The notes under the pieces: generated by a model
The model's database searches: none
Told to the model about the DNA's origin: nothing
The model's input: the letters and a program-made list of their open reading frames with translations, nothing else
Shown: one piece after another, positions 9,521 through 22,508 of the stretch
Position numbering within the stretch: position 1 is the first letter of the stretch
How the letters are laid out: every line of letters begins with the position of its first letter
Origin: Flaccisagitta enflata
Lineage: Eukaryota > Chaetognatha > Sagittoidea > Aphragmophora
Assembly (NCBI GenBank): GCA_965153355.1
Contig: OZ231126.1
Span: forward strand, 88,660,001 to 88,724,000
DNA: 64,000 nt
Direction: 5' to 3'
Program-made: the position numbers and the translations under genes

Positions 9521-10811
9521 AGAATTGTGATCTGCATAAGCGTATTTGGTGCTCAATGATGGTAAGCAATTGCAGAGGTATTATTCAAAACATAGACATA
9601 AAAAAGATCAATAACAAATATCTTGCACTTATAATAAATGAAAACTATATAAAACTATAAGCTTTAATATGAATGGCATGAATGGCATTATTAATTTTTT
9701 CAACAATTTTTAGATCTTTAAGGCCAGAAAATTTCTTTTTTATTTTTTTTCTTCAGTTTAATTAAAAGTAGATGTTGTAAAATTGTTGTATTTTGTTTTA
9801 TGCTTTAATCAATCAGTGAAAGTTCTTAATGATTAAATCATTAAAATTAACAAACAGAAAGATTGATTAACATGCTACAAATGTGATTATAAAAATAGGG
9901 AAATGATAGATGAAACGGTAGGAGGATCTGCCTCAGGCGAAGGGGGAGGGGGGCAGATGGGGGGAAGGGGGCCCCGCGCCCCAGCCAAGCCTAGGGCCCC
10001 GCGCACTGTTGATCCGCCTCAGAACGGGACGCTAATTATTAACCGCTCCCTCAAAGTCCTACGATTTCAGACGACCACCGCGCCGATCGAAGAGAATCGA
10101 TGTTGCATCAGACTTAAATAATTATAGTTGACATGATCTGGTGACAAGTCGTTCCTAAAATGTGTACACGGATGAGTCTCTGAAACTTGACTTAATAGCC
10201 TGACTGAACTCAAATGTACTTAGAATAGATTACCTTGTTAATTGTGCTTAATACTCCGATGAGCCAGTTTAATTTGGCTTTATGTGCTGATAAATTGCTT
10301 TAATTTGACTCAATGTGATGTCCAGTCATTGTTTGTAATTTGTTCATTTTTTTCCTCATCCGCGGCTTCTTCAAAATTTTCCTTTAATTACATGATTAGA
10401 AAGACTTAAATGAGAAAAATGAAAAAAAAAAAATAATCAAGTCTTAAAATCGACTCAAGCGATTGAGAGGCGTAGGATGTGGCTGTATCGTTGAGTCATG
10501 ATCGCCTTGTTTACAGCAGTTTGTATTTGTATGCCTGATCTATACATATCTGTTCACGTACTTCTAAGTTGCTACTTTCCTTTTCGTCATGTCATGTAAC
10601 TTCAGCACCTTTCATTTGTAGTAACTTTTTCTCTCTTATTTTACTGCTATGCAAAAGAAGTAAGGACGTCAAGATGCCATTATACAAGTGTTATTAAAAC
10701 GCATCTCAGCGAATCGATCTGAAGACTTAAAAGATATATCCATGTCAGCAAAACATCTTCTTGCCACCAGGTCGTGTCCTTCTGGTCACTAAGATATCCA
10801 ACGCTAATTCT

Positions 10812-11015
10812 ATGGCTCAGTTTGGACTTTCTTTGCTTGGTTTGATCGCTCTTTGCTTTTCTCATGCTGAATTTCTTACGACCTTTTACATGCTTAAACT
10901 GCCTGCTAGAAAATTTGAAGAAAAATCTGAACAGTATCTGGGTCCGCGACGGAAGGGGGTTAAAGATCACCAATTCCGTAAGATCGCTATGACCAAAAGA
11001 TCGCTAACCCTGTAA
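10812..11015 (+). CDS. Possible short secreted peptide, C-terminus changed by insertion
   Basis: The frame starts MAQFGLSLLGLIALCFSHA, which resembles a cleavable signal peptide, followed by about 20 residues of ordinary composition. In copy A the frame runs into the 1311-bp insertion at 10926 and stops at 11015. In copy B, which lacks the insertion, the same start gives a 61-residue frame (30774-30959). No homologue or splice site supports it, and an unselected frame is equally possible. Confidence 0.18.
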   Translation: MAQFGLSLLGLIALCFSHAEFLTTFYMLKLPARKFEEKSEQYLGPRRKGVKDHQFRKIAMTKRSLTL

Positions 11016-12236
11016 ATTCCTTAAAGCTAAGATCCTTTACATTTAAGAGCATATACAAAGTTTCTTAAATCCGTTGAAAAACCCAATATATGTAAGTTAT
11101 ACCGTTTTTTTCTTTGACTAAATAAATTGTGGTTGGGTGGTAGGCTGGTTTAGATAAATAGTGTAAGTATGTTGAGTTCCCATTTAGAGACTCCATACCA
11201 TGTTTCAACCAATTGGTTGAAAAATATCAGAGGTATCATAATTTTGCCACCCAGGTAATCAGCTGTGGTTGGGTGGTAGGTTGGTTTGGCGATTATGCTC
11301 AAACAAGTAAATCCTTGTGTTGAGTCCTTCCATTTAGAAAGCTCATACTAATTTCAACCAAATTGGTTTGGCAAATATACATTCTTTTTTGGTTGGTAGG
11401 CTATGGTTGGGTGGTAGGCTGGTTTGACAGGATAAATAGTATATGGCAGGATTCTTCCATTTAGAGACCCCATACCAAGTTTGCAAATTAGTTGAAAAAT
11501 GACAAAGTGTAAAGCAAGTTTTTCACTTTTATGAGCTGGTTGGCTGGCAATTGATGGTAGTCAGTTGGCAGTTGCATGTACTCAATGCATATAAAATCAT
11601 ACACCGTTGAGTCTTCTGTTAGGGCTTCATATGAAATTCAGCCAAATGGGTTGAAAAATGTTAGTGTATACGTTTCATACTAGGCTGGTAGGCTGGTTGG
11701 GTAGTGGGCTGGTTTGGTCGATTAGTATGCTAAAAAGATAAATAGTGCGCATATGTTGAGTTCTTCAGCTGAGACCATACCAAGTTCCACTTAAATTGGA
11801 TTTTGAAAAATGCCAAATTATACAATTTTTACACTTTTTAAGCCGGTTAGCTGGTTGGGTGGTAGGTCGGTTCGGCGGCAGTTAGCATGCTCAAATGCAT
11901 ATAAATCACATACACATGTTGAGTCCTTCAATTCTGAGACTCCATAAATTTCAAACAAATCCGTTTAAAAATGCCAAAATTACCACATTTACCACTTTTA
12001 AGCTGAAGTGTGGCTGGTTGGGCGGTTAGGTTGGTGATTCATAAAAAATGGATGGATGTAAAGCGCCCTACCCTAGTACAACTTTCCCGCAAATATGAAC
12101 CAAATCGATTAAGCGCAAAGATATCATTTTTTAAAATCAATGGCGATATCAGCGACAGCGGCGGCTCACTGCGGCTCGCGCGGCGGCAACCACCACCGCA
12201 TGGATGCAGATACGTGAATGATATTCCGTCGCGGAC
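10926..12236 (-). mobile_element. 1.3 kb satellite-core insertion present only in copy A
   Basis: Copy B is continuous (GAAGAAAAAAATCATAACC) where copy A has 1316 extra bases. The insert carries a 13-bp inverted motif, GTCCGCGACGGAA at 10942-10954 and its mirror at 12224-12236. It contains about seven degenerate monomers of the GTTGAGTCCTTCCATT repeat also found at 2480-3130. Sixteen bases (TCTGAACAGTATCTGG) lie outside the left motif and could form a small hairpin, as in the H families. It is flanked by A-runs (T-runs on the element strand). Alternatively copy B lost it through the shared AAAAA. Confidence 0.7.
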
Positions 12237-13236
12237 AAAAAAATCATAACCAGGGCCTGCTCTCAGATGAATCTCTAAGGGTGGTGATGTATGGACGATC
12301 TGTACGACAGTGAAGCATGGATCGTTGGGCAATGCTAAGTATCACTCGTAAGGAGATAGTTCATACTACATATTGGTACAGCTAAATCCCGCTAGAACGG
12401 ATTTAAGACTAGGTAAAATCTGTTTTTATTGAATATAAAATAATAGTTTTTTCATACCATTTTTTTTATTTCTTGTGTTGGAAAAAAATAATATCTATCT
12501 ATAACACATACGATATGTTAGTCACTTGAAATCTGTTATTATTGTGGGGATCAACTGTATGTTGAGGAAAAGGAAATCTTAATGGCATGGCATGGTTGTA
12601 GAAATCAGAAAATAGCGGTGTTATTATCGTTATCGCAATGAACTAATGACAAAGCAGCTGGGTCAGCGACCTGACCGATAATCTTCTGTGCATCAACAAA
12701 TACGTCCGCGGTTGATTTTTAAATGTCAGAAGTATATTGATTGTCGATGACCTTTATTTTTCTGACCAGACAAAAAAGGAGATCCACTTGAGAAACTGTT
12801 GAGAAGTGTGATCTCCAGACTCAAAATAGTTTAAAAATTATTTAAAAGACGTGGGAGGTTTAACTTTGAGTTTCTCGGCCTCTTGTTGATGTCAAGAACT
12901 CATTGTTGTTATTGTCAAGTAATCATTAGGTTCATGCACTCTACGCCTGTCAAGGTGCTTAAAAAGGTTAAAATGATCCAAACAAATTATTCTTTGGCAA
13001 AACTTTGTGAATTGTACTGTTAATTAACTTTTGTCTCAATTTGGAATCACATTATTTATATTACAGCAAAAACTTAACAAAGAAATCCATGAGTAAAAGA
13101 CCCCTTATGAAGATCCTTTCATTATCCCATATTAATTTTTATAGAACTTTTAATATAATTCCCAATTGATTTCACCGCTTATTTGAGAGCGTTTTTACAG
13201 GAGAAACAAATAACCAAGGTACATTTGATTATTTTT
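12237..13236. other. Unique-looking AT-rich spacer, nothing recognised
   Basis: No exon with splice sites and no transposon end was found. The sequence is shared with copy B (30883-31882). Confidence 0.4.
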
Positions 13237-13486
13237 AGTTTCAGAAAAGCAACTGCATAAGAGGCTTGGTCCGTTCGTTGGTCCGTTTGTTGGTCTATCC
13301 GTCTGTCACACTCAAGTTGTCACGCTCTAGCTGAAAAAGCAAAAAACGTGTATTTAGGATGCTGCAGTTGGTATTGTTTGTGTGTAAGTGTGTTGGAGGT
13401 GGGCTGGGGTATAGTTAGGGTGAGGCTGAGGGTGAGATGCCTCCTCCTACCTCCGCAACAATATTGTGACCTCGCATCACTTGTTA
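13237..13486 (+). mobile_element. Diverged H1 element with GTGAC hairpin end
   Basis: The eroded 5' end (AGTTTCAGAAAAGCAACT, then TAAGAGGC) is followed by a GTCCGTTCGTTGGTCCGTTT core. The 3' end has CTCCGCAACAATATTGTGAC, then CTCGCATCACTTGTT, which corresponds to the GTGACCCCGCGTCAC hairpin at 54370-54390. Copy B is at 31883-32132. Confidence 0.6.
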
Positions 13487-14078
13487 GTTTTCTAAGTACA
13501 CTGACAGGCGTAATGCACTCGCATACCCAACCAACTCAATCGATCGTGCACACATCCTGGTTTGTTTCCTGTTCCACCAGCGCGTGTTATACTTATAGAC
13601 TAGTTTAAAGGTCAATGCACTTAACAAACCAATTTATAAGTCACATCCTGCCAGAGCAAATGACGGAACGAGAGAATCTATTCTAAAGGTCACCTTGTCT
13701 CAAACGGTTAATTTCCGCTGTGTGATTTCAAGAAACCACTGCACTCATTTGCCTCGAGCTGATACTCTCTGATACAAGCACCTATTTGAATATCTATTTT
13801 CGTTCTTCGCACAACTTTAATCAAACAAGGCTACACTGTACTGATAAGTCTCGTGCGAGACAATAGTTGAATTGTCCTGACTCTTAATTGAGTCTTTTCA
13901 ATGATGATATCCTATGAACACCTAAATGACTAAAATGACTTGACTTAAATATTAAATAACCTAAATGACTTACATTACTTGTGAATTACCTACTATTTTT
14001 TATAGAAGGATAAAACTTAAGCATTTAGGCCTTTAATAACAAAGTGAAATGAGAGGGAAAGGGGAAAAGGATTGAGAA

Positions 14079-14079
<1 letters not shown>

Positions 14080-14127
<48 letters not shown>
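14080..14127. repeat. (GA)n microsatellite
   Basis: About 23 GA units. Copy B carries about 39 at the homologous place (32726-32805). Confidence 0.95.
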
Positions 14128-14130
<3 letters not shown>

Positions 14131-15032
14131 TTCAGTTGTTTGAATTCTTTTTTTGTTTGGGACGCTCTTAAGGGTAGACTTTCAATAGTCAGTGATTTTT
14201 TTGTCATAACAAGCAAAGTTCGGAGGGAGCATTTTACCCTTTCATCAATTGCACACGAAATGAAAGATGTATTTAGCGATGTAATTACTAAACCACATTT
14301 CAATTATATGTCATGACATTTTCTTTCAAAGATGAGCTACGCTTCATTGGCAATTTTTTTTCAATATGAAAGGAGGGCTTTTCATGAAATGTGTACTGAC
14401 ATCGTAAAATGTATTGTAAAGAATTTATGTATGTCTAGCCTCTAGGACACCGCATCCACCACGTCCTGATAAACATGGTAAAAGTTGGTCTTGAAATACC
14501 GTCGGCCTGAATTTTGAGAAATTCGATAAAAACGAAAATGTTGAGATTATTCTTATGACAGACTAACTGGGAGAAAAATTCAACGCATTTTAAAGTAAAA
14601 ATGAAAACAAAAATTTATTCGAAGCTTTATGTTCATGAATGGTCAAAATGGGATTTTTTTTCAAGTTTTTAATCATTACAAAATTTGGTCTAAATATTTA
14701 CTTGATCTTGAAAAAGTTGAAATACTGATCGGACGGGGCAAGTCTTTAAGCTCCCACACTACCCTGGTAAAGATTGCCTTGTAAACCATTCCATATGCAA
14801 TTTATGAAAGGGTAAAGGAGAGTAGGAAAGAACAATAGAAAGAGGGTTGAAAAATTAAGAGTAGAAAAAAAGGAAAATAGCGGGAAATGGGGGAGGTGGG
14901 AGGGGAATCAGCAATTATGGCAAGAAAAATAAAAGATAAAATAGGTCAATTAAGTTTTTTTTAAAATTGCTTGACTATCGTGAAGGAACGAGTGTCACTG
15001 GAGAATTTTTCATATAGATTGGGCGCGACGTA

Positions 15033-15033
<1 letters not shown>
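14128..15033. other. Spacer, nothing recognised
   Basis: No exon or transposon end was found. It is conserved in copy B without obvious coding features. Confidence 0.4.

Positions 15034-15091
<58 letters not shown>
15034..15091. repeat. (GA)n microsatellite
   Basis: About 28 GA units. Copy B has about 47 units (33713-33808), and the sequence just after the array also differs between copies. Confidence 0.95.
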
Positions 15092-15095
<4 letters not shown>

Positions 15096-15785
15096 TGGGG
15101 GAAAGCATTGTAAAGTATGGAAAGGGGGGGACTGGGAGAACTGGGGAATAATGAGAGTTAATTAAGGGTTTGTTGAAAGGTTCGTTTTTTTTCTGATGCC
15201 AAGTAAAAAATCACAGCGAGACATTCTATATTCTAATCCGCGGAAATTGAGGCAGCGACCGCTATTCCAGTTCTTGTTTTTTTAAAAGTCTTCTCTTTCT
15301 CTTGGCCTCTCCTTTGGCTCCTTCAGCTCCTTCACCTCCTTCTCCTCGTCCTTCTCCTCCTCCTTTTCCGCCCTCTTCTAATACACTGAACTGTATTCCT
15401 TCTTTTCTGCCGCAACTGTCATCTCAGTGTCTTTCCTCGACGACCCAAGCTTGGGACCACATGATTGCTTATCATGAATGCTTGTCATTGTAGACCACGA
15501 TGATTGGTCAGCAGTTCTATTGCTTACCATCGTAAGTGACGCACATTTCAGTCATCCATGGAGATCAATTTACGTCATGATTAGTCATCGATTCCCCTTT
15601 TTGTCTAGTTGCCCTTTCATCATTGAGGTCGGTTAGAAATGTCTTCTTGATCTTGTTGGTTTATTTTCGGAAAATTTTCATTGTCGGTGTCAAGAGTTGA
15701 TCGGCGTTTATTGTTGATGTTGGTCAGCTGGACTGTTGGTACATTGGTAATGGGTTAGTTTTTAATGTCGGTGTTGGTTAGTTTT
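15092..15785. other. 3' flank of the truncated gene, nothing recognised
   Basis: A CT-rich stretch (15290-15375) and otherwise mixed sequence. No supported gene. Confidence 0.4.
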
Positions 15786-15791
15786 TTTATT
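15786..15791 (-). promoter_or_regulatory. Candidate polyadenylation signal AATAAA
   Basis: AATAAA on the minus strand lies 17 bp beyond the TAA stop of the large frame. The spacing to the stop is short, so this could be chance in a T-rich stretch. It is preserved in copy B at 34482-34487. Confidence 0.35.
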
Positions 15792-15807
15792 CTATGTGAT
15801 GAAGTTG

Positions 15808-18800
15808 TTATTGTTGTAGTCCAGAGGCGGAGGGACATGCTGATAATGTCGATGATTCATTGGGAAGAGGGAGGGTTTTTTTCAGGATCAATTTGTCACA
15901 ATGTGGATGATGACTAGGTTCATCACAATCACAATGAGTATCATCACAATACGGATCACAGCTAGGGTCATGATGAAGAGGACCATCATTACTTTTAGGA
16001 TCACAACGAAGATCATCATCACAGTTAGGATCACAGCTAGGATCACAACGAGGATCATCATCATCACAGTTAGGATCACTACTAGGACCATCACTATGAG
16101 GATCACATTCATGGCGGGCGTTGTGTTTAGAAGGAGCCGATGCTGCAACCGCAGCCGTTGACGTAATTTCCGAAGGCGTACGTGTTTTTTGTGACGCCAT
16201 TGAGGTTGTTAGTGACGCCGTTGACGTTGTTTGCGATAGCGTGGAAGTTCTTTGTGACGCCGTTGACGTTGTTCGCGATGGCGTTGACGGTGTAATCATC
16301 GGCGTCGACTTTGTTTGAGTCTGCGATAACGACGTCACGGACGAAATCGTCGATAATGATGTCGAGGATACAGGCGCACCCGCTACCACTGTCGTTGCCG
16401 TCGTCATCGCCGTCGTCGTCACCGTCGTCGTCACCGTCGTCGTCACCGTCGTCGTCGCCCTCGCCGTCGTCACAGAGGTTTCGTCGGCATCATCGTTGCC
16501 AACAAGCGCTGCCGAGTCACAGGCGTTAGCTCCTTCGCAGATAACGGTTCTAAGCGGAGATGACGATCGTTGGTTGGGACTAGTGGTGCTTACATAGACG
16601 AGTTTAGCAGCGAAAGGAGAGGAGGAAGAGGAGGAAGAAGAGGAATAAGACGAGGGTGATGATGTTGGATTAGTCGTTGGTGTTGTTGCGGTCATTGTTA
16701 GCACTATGGACTGTTGCACGAAAGGGAAGGAGGAGGTTGAGGAGGTGAACGGAAGAAGGTCAATTTCGGCTTGTGGTGGTGGAGGAGGAGCAGGAAGAGC
16801 GGTAGAAAGAGATTGAGGAGTCAGCCAAGTGGTCTCTATTTGAGGATGAGAAGATAAGGGAGGCTTTTTGTCTTTGTAACGGACACTTGTTGATGACGAT
16901 GATGAGGAAGATGATGACGGAATTGTCTCTTCTCCGACAATTAGAGGAAGAGAAGCAGAGAAAGCTGAGAAAGCAGGTGAAGAAGGAGGAGTAGGAGAAG
17001 AAGCAGAAACAGGAGAAGTATGGTGAGAAGGAGAAGAAGAAGAAAGATGCGAAGATACATGATGACTAGTAGAATGATTTTTGACGTGGGATTCGTTAGT
17101 AATATTTATTGCGGTGGATTTTGGTTGAGATGTTGTCGACAAAGATGGTGGGTTCGACGACGTGGTCGACGACATCATCATCGTCGTCGTCGTCATCGTC
17201 GTCGTCAGTGGTGTGATCGTCGTCGTCGTTGTGTGCAAAATTTGATTATGATGACTATCTTGAAGACAGGTTGTAGTAGCGATAAATTCAGGATCGGCGG
17301 AAACAACATTAGGATCATTTGTTAACGATGACGACGCAGCTACAGATGGCGTGTCCTGCCTGTGCTGCAAATGCTGTTGAAGTCGCTGTTGTCCATGTTC
17401 TGGTTGTTGTTGTTGTTGTTGTTGTTGTTGACTAGAGGGTTCAACAGAACTTAACAGCGACGGGCTGGAGGGAAATTTCCGGATAAGGGATTGCGAGCAG
17501 TGGATACCCGTCCTTCCTCCGGCGATGCAATCCGTGCCAATCACGCCGGGCATGCCAGTCATGGGATTGAAAGTGGTGTCGGTTGTGGTGGTAGCGGTGT
17601 TATTATAAGAGTCACACCAATTTGCCATTTCCACTGGCAGGAGATCCGCGCGACTGCTCGTTTCAATTGAAAGCAACTGCTGCTGGTCGTGCTGTTGTTG
17701 TTGATGGTGTTGTTGTTGCTGTTGTTGTTGTTGTTGTTGTCGACAATTCATGGACAACTGAATGAGCAACTTCTGTTCGCCGCAGTTGGTACACTGCAGC
17801 ACGGCCGCATTCCCCGTATGTCGTTGCAACAACGTCGACAGCGTCAACGCCGCCGCTGAGGAGGGAGGAGGAGGCGCCGACGGTGCAGCGGCAGCCATGG
17901 AGGATGAGAAGGACGGGGTCACGACAACAGCGCCGGCGGTCGACGAAAAACACGGTGACATCGCCGATGAAGAGGAAAATGGCGTCGCGTTCTGGAGACT
18001 ATCACCACCCCTTCCGTTGTCCCAACCCAATGCAAAACCGACGCGATGATGCGCACTCTCTACCTCATTGACACCGTCGCCATTGTTGGACGCCTTGGCT
18101 GTTCGTGTTTTGGCAAGAAGACTTATATCATCATCATCACCATCATCATTGTCAATGGTCACAGCCACGATTGGGAGATATTTTTGGTCGCCGACGAGCT
18201 TCTTTCTGTCTCTCTTGTCCTTCTCCTTCTTCTCCTTCTCCTCCTCATCGTCATCATCACTATCCTCCTCGCTATCATCGTCAAAATCATCCTGATGATT
18301 GTCATTGTTGTTGTTGTTTTTTTTTGGACGTCTTTTCCCTCGACGAAGAAGATGAGAAGTCGCCAAATGAGATGCTAATTTCGAAGATGAGGTGATTGAA
18401 GAGGAGGAGGAGGAGGAGGAGGAGATGGAGAGGGGCGAAGACGGAGTATAAGAAGGGAGACTCTGATAATTGTGATGATTATTTCGCTCGCCATGACTGC
18501 ATCCATGTTGTTGTTGATGATTATGATGACGATGATGGTGACGATGATGGTGACGATGATGACGATGATGATGACGATTCGGAAGAATACTCTTCCTGGC
18601 GTGTTTGTTGGCTGAGCCGTTTGTCTTTTTCATCTTTTTGTCTATCTCTTCCGTCGGCATCGGAACCTCAACCGGAGCCGAAGGTGCAGTAAAAATTGGA
18701 ACCGGAGCCAAAGGTGCGGTTAAAGCTGGAACCGGAGCTGATGGTGCAGGTAAAACTGGAACTGGAGCCAAAGGTGCAATTGAAACTTCCGCCGCGTCAC

Positions 18801-19392
18801 ATTGTTGCTGTGGTGATCGTTTTTGTTTTCGGTTCCAATTTTGTTTCGATCGATTCAGATGAGACCGATGAAGAAATGAATGATGAGGCTGATGCGGTTC
18901 AATAAATTCGTTGTCATCGTCGTCGTCGTTGACAAATCCTACAACATCGTCGTCATCATCGTTATAATCATCTTTGTTGTTTATTTGGGTTGACGCTAAG
19001 CCTAAGGCAGACGCTGAGTTTGATGGCCCCGACGAACCCGACAACGAAGATGAAGACGACGACGACGACGACGATGACGATGAAGAAGAGAGCAGTAAGG
19101 ATAAGGTCGACGTGGAGGATAAGGGACGCTCAACTGTTGGATCATGATGAGGGAGTGGAGGAGACGAGGGAGGATGAGGAAGAGGAGGAGGAGACGAGGG
19201 TGGAGGATGAGGAGTTGAATGAGTTTTTACTATTGAAGATCGATTATGATGATAACGATGATTAAGACGATGAGGAAGATGATGATGATGTTCTTGAGGT
19301 GTGGTTTGTGTCGGTACATTTTCAACATGGGTGTCAGTTCGCATCGACGCAACGCCACCTCCAAAACCGCCGTCATCGGGTTTTTTGTTCAT
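15808..19392 (-). pseudogene. 5'-truncated duplicate of the large low-complexity gene
   Basis: The frame is open for about 1194 codons and matches the C-terminal three quarters of the copy B frame. The duplication edge in a TTG run (about 19419) replaces the region upstream of NKKPDDGG; the frame continues about 24 codons into unrelated sequence, then meets TGA. Regions in order: His/Pro/Ser-rich, an Ala-Pro-Val repeat (APVPVLPAPSAPVPAL), His runs, Asp/Glu runs, a short CTNCGEQ segment, poly-Gln (9 Gln where B has 29), Thr-rich repeats, and a C-terminal Cys/Asp repeat (CDPSCDPNCDDD). There are roughly 17 amino-acid differences from B and no stops or frameshifts. All length changes are whole codons. 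It lacks the start and upstream exon, so I call it a probable pseudogene; recent origin alone could explain the open frame. Confidence 0.55.
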
Positions 19393-19419
19393 TATGATGA
19401 TGTTGTTGTTGTTGTTGTT

Positions 19420-20097
19420 GGAGTTGCGCAGAATCGAAATCAGGATGGCTCAAAACCCATCTACAATTTGCGTCACGACTTTTTCATAAGGTAGAGGTTG
19501 GTCAGTGATTAGGTGCCCTTAGTTGGAAATTATTGGAAGACAGTTAAAGGACCACAAATACGTCTTGTGGAAACTTTATGCATGACATGAAGCAGCAATT
19601 GATCGAAACGAACAGTTTTAAGCCAAATTTGTAACACCACATGTATCAAGGGGGTCGCTGCGCTAGATGACCAAACCTATAATAGTGCAACCGACCAACC
19701 AACGGACACAGCCAGTTATAGAGGTGCTTTGTCGCACCTAAAAATTGTCATACGAAACTGGTTAAATCGAAGAGGAAACTCAGTTCAATTTTTTTTCAAG
19801 ACTTTTTTTTTCATTTTGTGAACGATGAAGATACAAGGAGTTGAAGGTCGCGCAAGGTCTCAATCTTTTACAAATAGCATCTAGATTGTTTTACTAAAGA
19901 TACATCAAGGTTCGCAATATGACCTTCCCTAATGCAGGGGTAGTAAAATAGGAAGCCAAATGATCTAAGAGTACGCGAGTGCGAGACAGATGGAGAAGCC
20001 GCGTGTTAGGCCTTACGGGACTAGAAAATGTTTATCTGAAGTTAGTTTGTAAATGAAATACCGAAATTATCATCAAAGAAAATAAGGAGAAGAAGAA
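19420..20097. other. Unique spacer with an H-type 5' end
   Basis: First sequence outside copy A. At 19665-19742 the minus strand has TTTTTAGGTGCGACAAAGC, then ACCTCTATAAC and GTCCGTTGGTTGGTCGG. This is the same design as H1/H2 ends but with a third stem (AGGTGC/GCACCT). Nothing else was recognised. Confidence 0.45.
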
Positions 20098-20702
<605 letters not shown>

Positions 20703-21388
20703 AGGAAAATTTATATCCAATTTGATTGTGGGTTACTTTGACCCAGACAGAGAGGGCCATTACAATGAGTCAAGTATCGATTTAATTTTAAACACACGTA
20801 TGCACGTGCACACAAAAGAAAAACAAAGACATGCAAACGCATACAGAAGCAAGTTGTGACGATGTAAATGTGATATTCCTATTTTTTATAACATGATTTA
20901 TTGTCGTTCGTTGCTGAGAACAACGTTTAAATAAGGAGGAAAATAGAAATAAAGAAATAGTGGTAAGCATTTTCCTACTGACCTTTGAAGGCAGTAATGA
21001 GTCAACATTATGTCATTGAGAGAATTACTGAAGAGTAATCGTTTGTTTCTTCATTTTTTTCCTTCATGATAATTTTTTCGAGATCTTTTTAATGATTTAA
21101 GTGGGTGTCATGTGATCATGTGACGAGGAAAATGCGCAAAATCTTGGTCATGAACTCGTTGACATATATGATCTTATGTTATTATTATTTTTTTCTATTA
21201 TCGTTTTCTGTATATGTCTGTCTGCATCTGACTGTCTGTTATTATCGTTTTCTGTATCTGTCTGTCTTTCTTTTTTTTTCCCGTACCCCTTGATAGTCTA
21301 TTTCTGTCACTGCTGTTCTCACTCGCCCTCTATTTCTCTCTCTCTGTCCTTACCAAATGTGTTCAGTTCATTCTTAAAAGCGTCCTCG
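20703..21388. other. Spacer, nothing recognised
   Basis: AT-rich, with CTGTCTGT-type short repeats at 21210-21275. No exon or element end supported. Confidence 0.4.
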
Positions 21389-21610
21389 CACTTCTATAAG
21401 AGGTCATGTCCGTCCGTCCGTCCGTCCGTCCGTCGGTTGGTCGGTCGGTCACGCAAACGTTAAAAATGTACAAAACGGCCGATTCTGACGTCTTTCTTTT
21501 TTCGTACCACGTTTCATGCCTTACAACGTTCATTTTCATTCATTCATTCATTCACAAATTCTTAATCAAGCGAGGTACATTTATTGGCAATAACTTGGCC
21601 ATGTTTTGGT
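21389..21610 (+). mobile_element. H2-type 5' part with ATTC core
   Basis: Starts GCGTCCTCGCACTTCTATAA, then a GTCCGTCCGTCC array and (ATTC)n. The internal CGATTCTGACGTCTTTCTT is shared with the element at 40929-41266. The 3' end is not found before the MITE at 21617. Confidence 0.55.
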
Positions 21611-21616
21611 TAAGTA

Positions 21617-22029
21617 CACGCTTTTCATTCTATAAGAACATGGATTTTTAAAGTCAGCCTCAGCGTTTTTATTTTCAGCCTCTTTTTTAGGCTCAAGCGT
21701 TCTTAACATGTTCTTATTTTTATTGTCTTTGATTATATATCTATGTTAATATAAAAGTTTGTTTCTTAAGCAAATATAAAAAAACACATTTTCATTAAAT
21801 AAAAAGAAATAGAGGATTATTATCTAAGAAATAATGAATTATCCTTTTAGAAACCATTATCAAAATGTCTATTGTTCAGGGTTTTTTATCTAATTTCACT
21901 GTTTTTTTAAAAACTTATATTCTTATCTTCAAATCTGAGGCTCAGCATGTTCTTAAGATGTTCTTATTTTTTGGCCAAATCTGAGGCTGATGTTCTTATA
22001 AACAGTGTTCTTATAAAAAGAAAAGCGTG
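21617..22029. mobile_element. TA-flanked MITE, Tc1/mariner type
   Basis: Inverted ends CACGCTTTTCATTCTATAAG and its mirror (22 of 24 positions) are flanked by TA at 21615-21616 and 22030-22031. The internal repeated GTTCTTA and CTGAGGCT blocks parallel those of the MITE at 6024-6703. No coding capacity. Confidence 0.8.
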
Positions 22030-22205
22030 TAACGTTAATACTATTGTGGACAATTTCTGTGGACATGTAGTCAATGATTAGTTGAACACTTGCATGGAAA
22101 ACATGTTAATTCTGTATCAAATCTATAAATATGCGATGGAACAAAAAAGAGTTTAAATGATTTTTCAATTCAATTTGTCATCTCTTTTCTCTGAGTTGAT
22201 TGTAG

Positions 22206-22508
22206 ATAAAAACCAGCCCGACCGGGCGGGCGGGCATCGGTGCGTCCAGACTGTGTCTTCGCATGTATTGAATTTGGCGCTAAACACGTGACATAAATGG
22301 AGAGACAGATGGACTAACAGACAGATGAAACGACAGAGAAGCTAAAGAGGCTCTCCAAACACGTTGGTCTATCATATGATTCATCGGATTCAGTAAAGGA
22401 TCTCACAGTGGCCAGAAACCTGATTTTTAAACAAACGTAACGGACCGACGGACCGTACCGGGACTGACAGACCCCCGCATAGAGATGTGATTCTGACGGA
22501 CGCATCTA
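22206..22508 (-). mobile_element. H2-family Helentron-like element, complete
   Basis: Minus strand: 5' TTTTTTAGATGCGTCCGTCA, then a CGGTCCGTCGGTCCG core and a middle part with GTTTCATCTGTC. The 3' end is CTGGACGCACCGATGCCCGC ending in a CCCG/CGGG hairpin and TTTTT. The 5' motif ATGCGTCC is inverted near the 3' end as GGACGCA. The 3' third is alignable with 53524-53600 and with 47010-47115. Confidence 0.75.

Larger units (their letters stand above)
9170..10022. mobile_element. Non-autonomous hAT-type element, 853 bp
   Basis: Perfect 13-bp terminal inverted repeats (CTGAGGCGGATCA and mirror) are flanked by a perfect 8-bp direct repeat AACGGGAC at 9162-9169 and 10023-10030. Eight-bp duplications are characteristic of hAT. 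Subterminal GC-rich blocks (AGGCCCCGCGCC) match those of the transposase-bearing element at 56123-56793, whose ends are CTAAGCCGGATCAAC. The interior is A-rich and non-coding. Confidence 0.85.
6742..19419. repeat. Segmental duplication, copy A (12.7 kb)
   Basis: Nearly identical in order and orientation to 26700-38237. The offset is 19958 at the left, 19962 after the hAT element, and 18646 after 12237, the last because of a 1316-bp difference. The left edge is exact: CCGCCATATTTATCAGG is preceded by unrelated sequence in the two copies. The right edge lies in a TTG run in the gene 3 exon. The copies differ by scattered substitutions, microsatellite lengths and whole-codon indels. Confidence 0.95.

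Noticed and set aside
9180-9569. Phe/Ser-rich frames opposite the purine tract
   Set aside because: Shadow of the A-rich interior of the hAT-type element.
10926-12236. Classic TIR transposon with 5-bp AAAAA duplication
   Set aside because: Possible, but the 13-bp motif is terminal only on the right; the left has 16 extra bases, and A-runs make the duplication untestable. I kept the neutral description.
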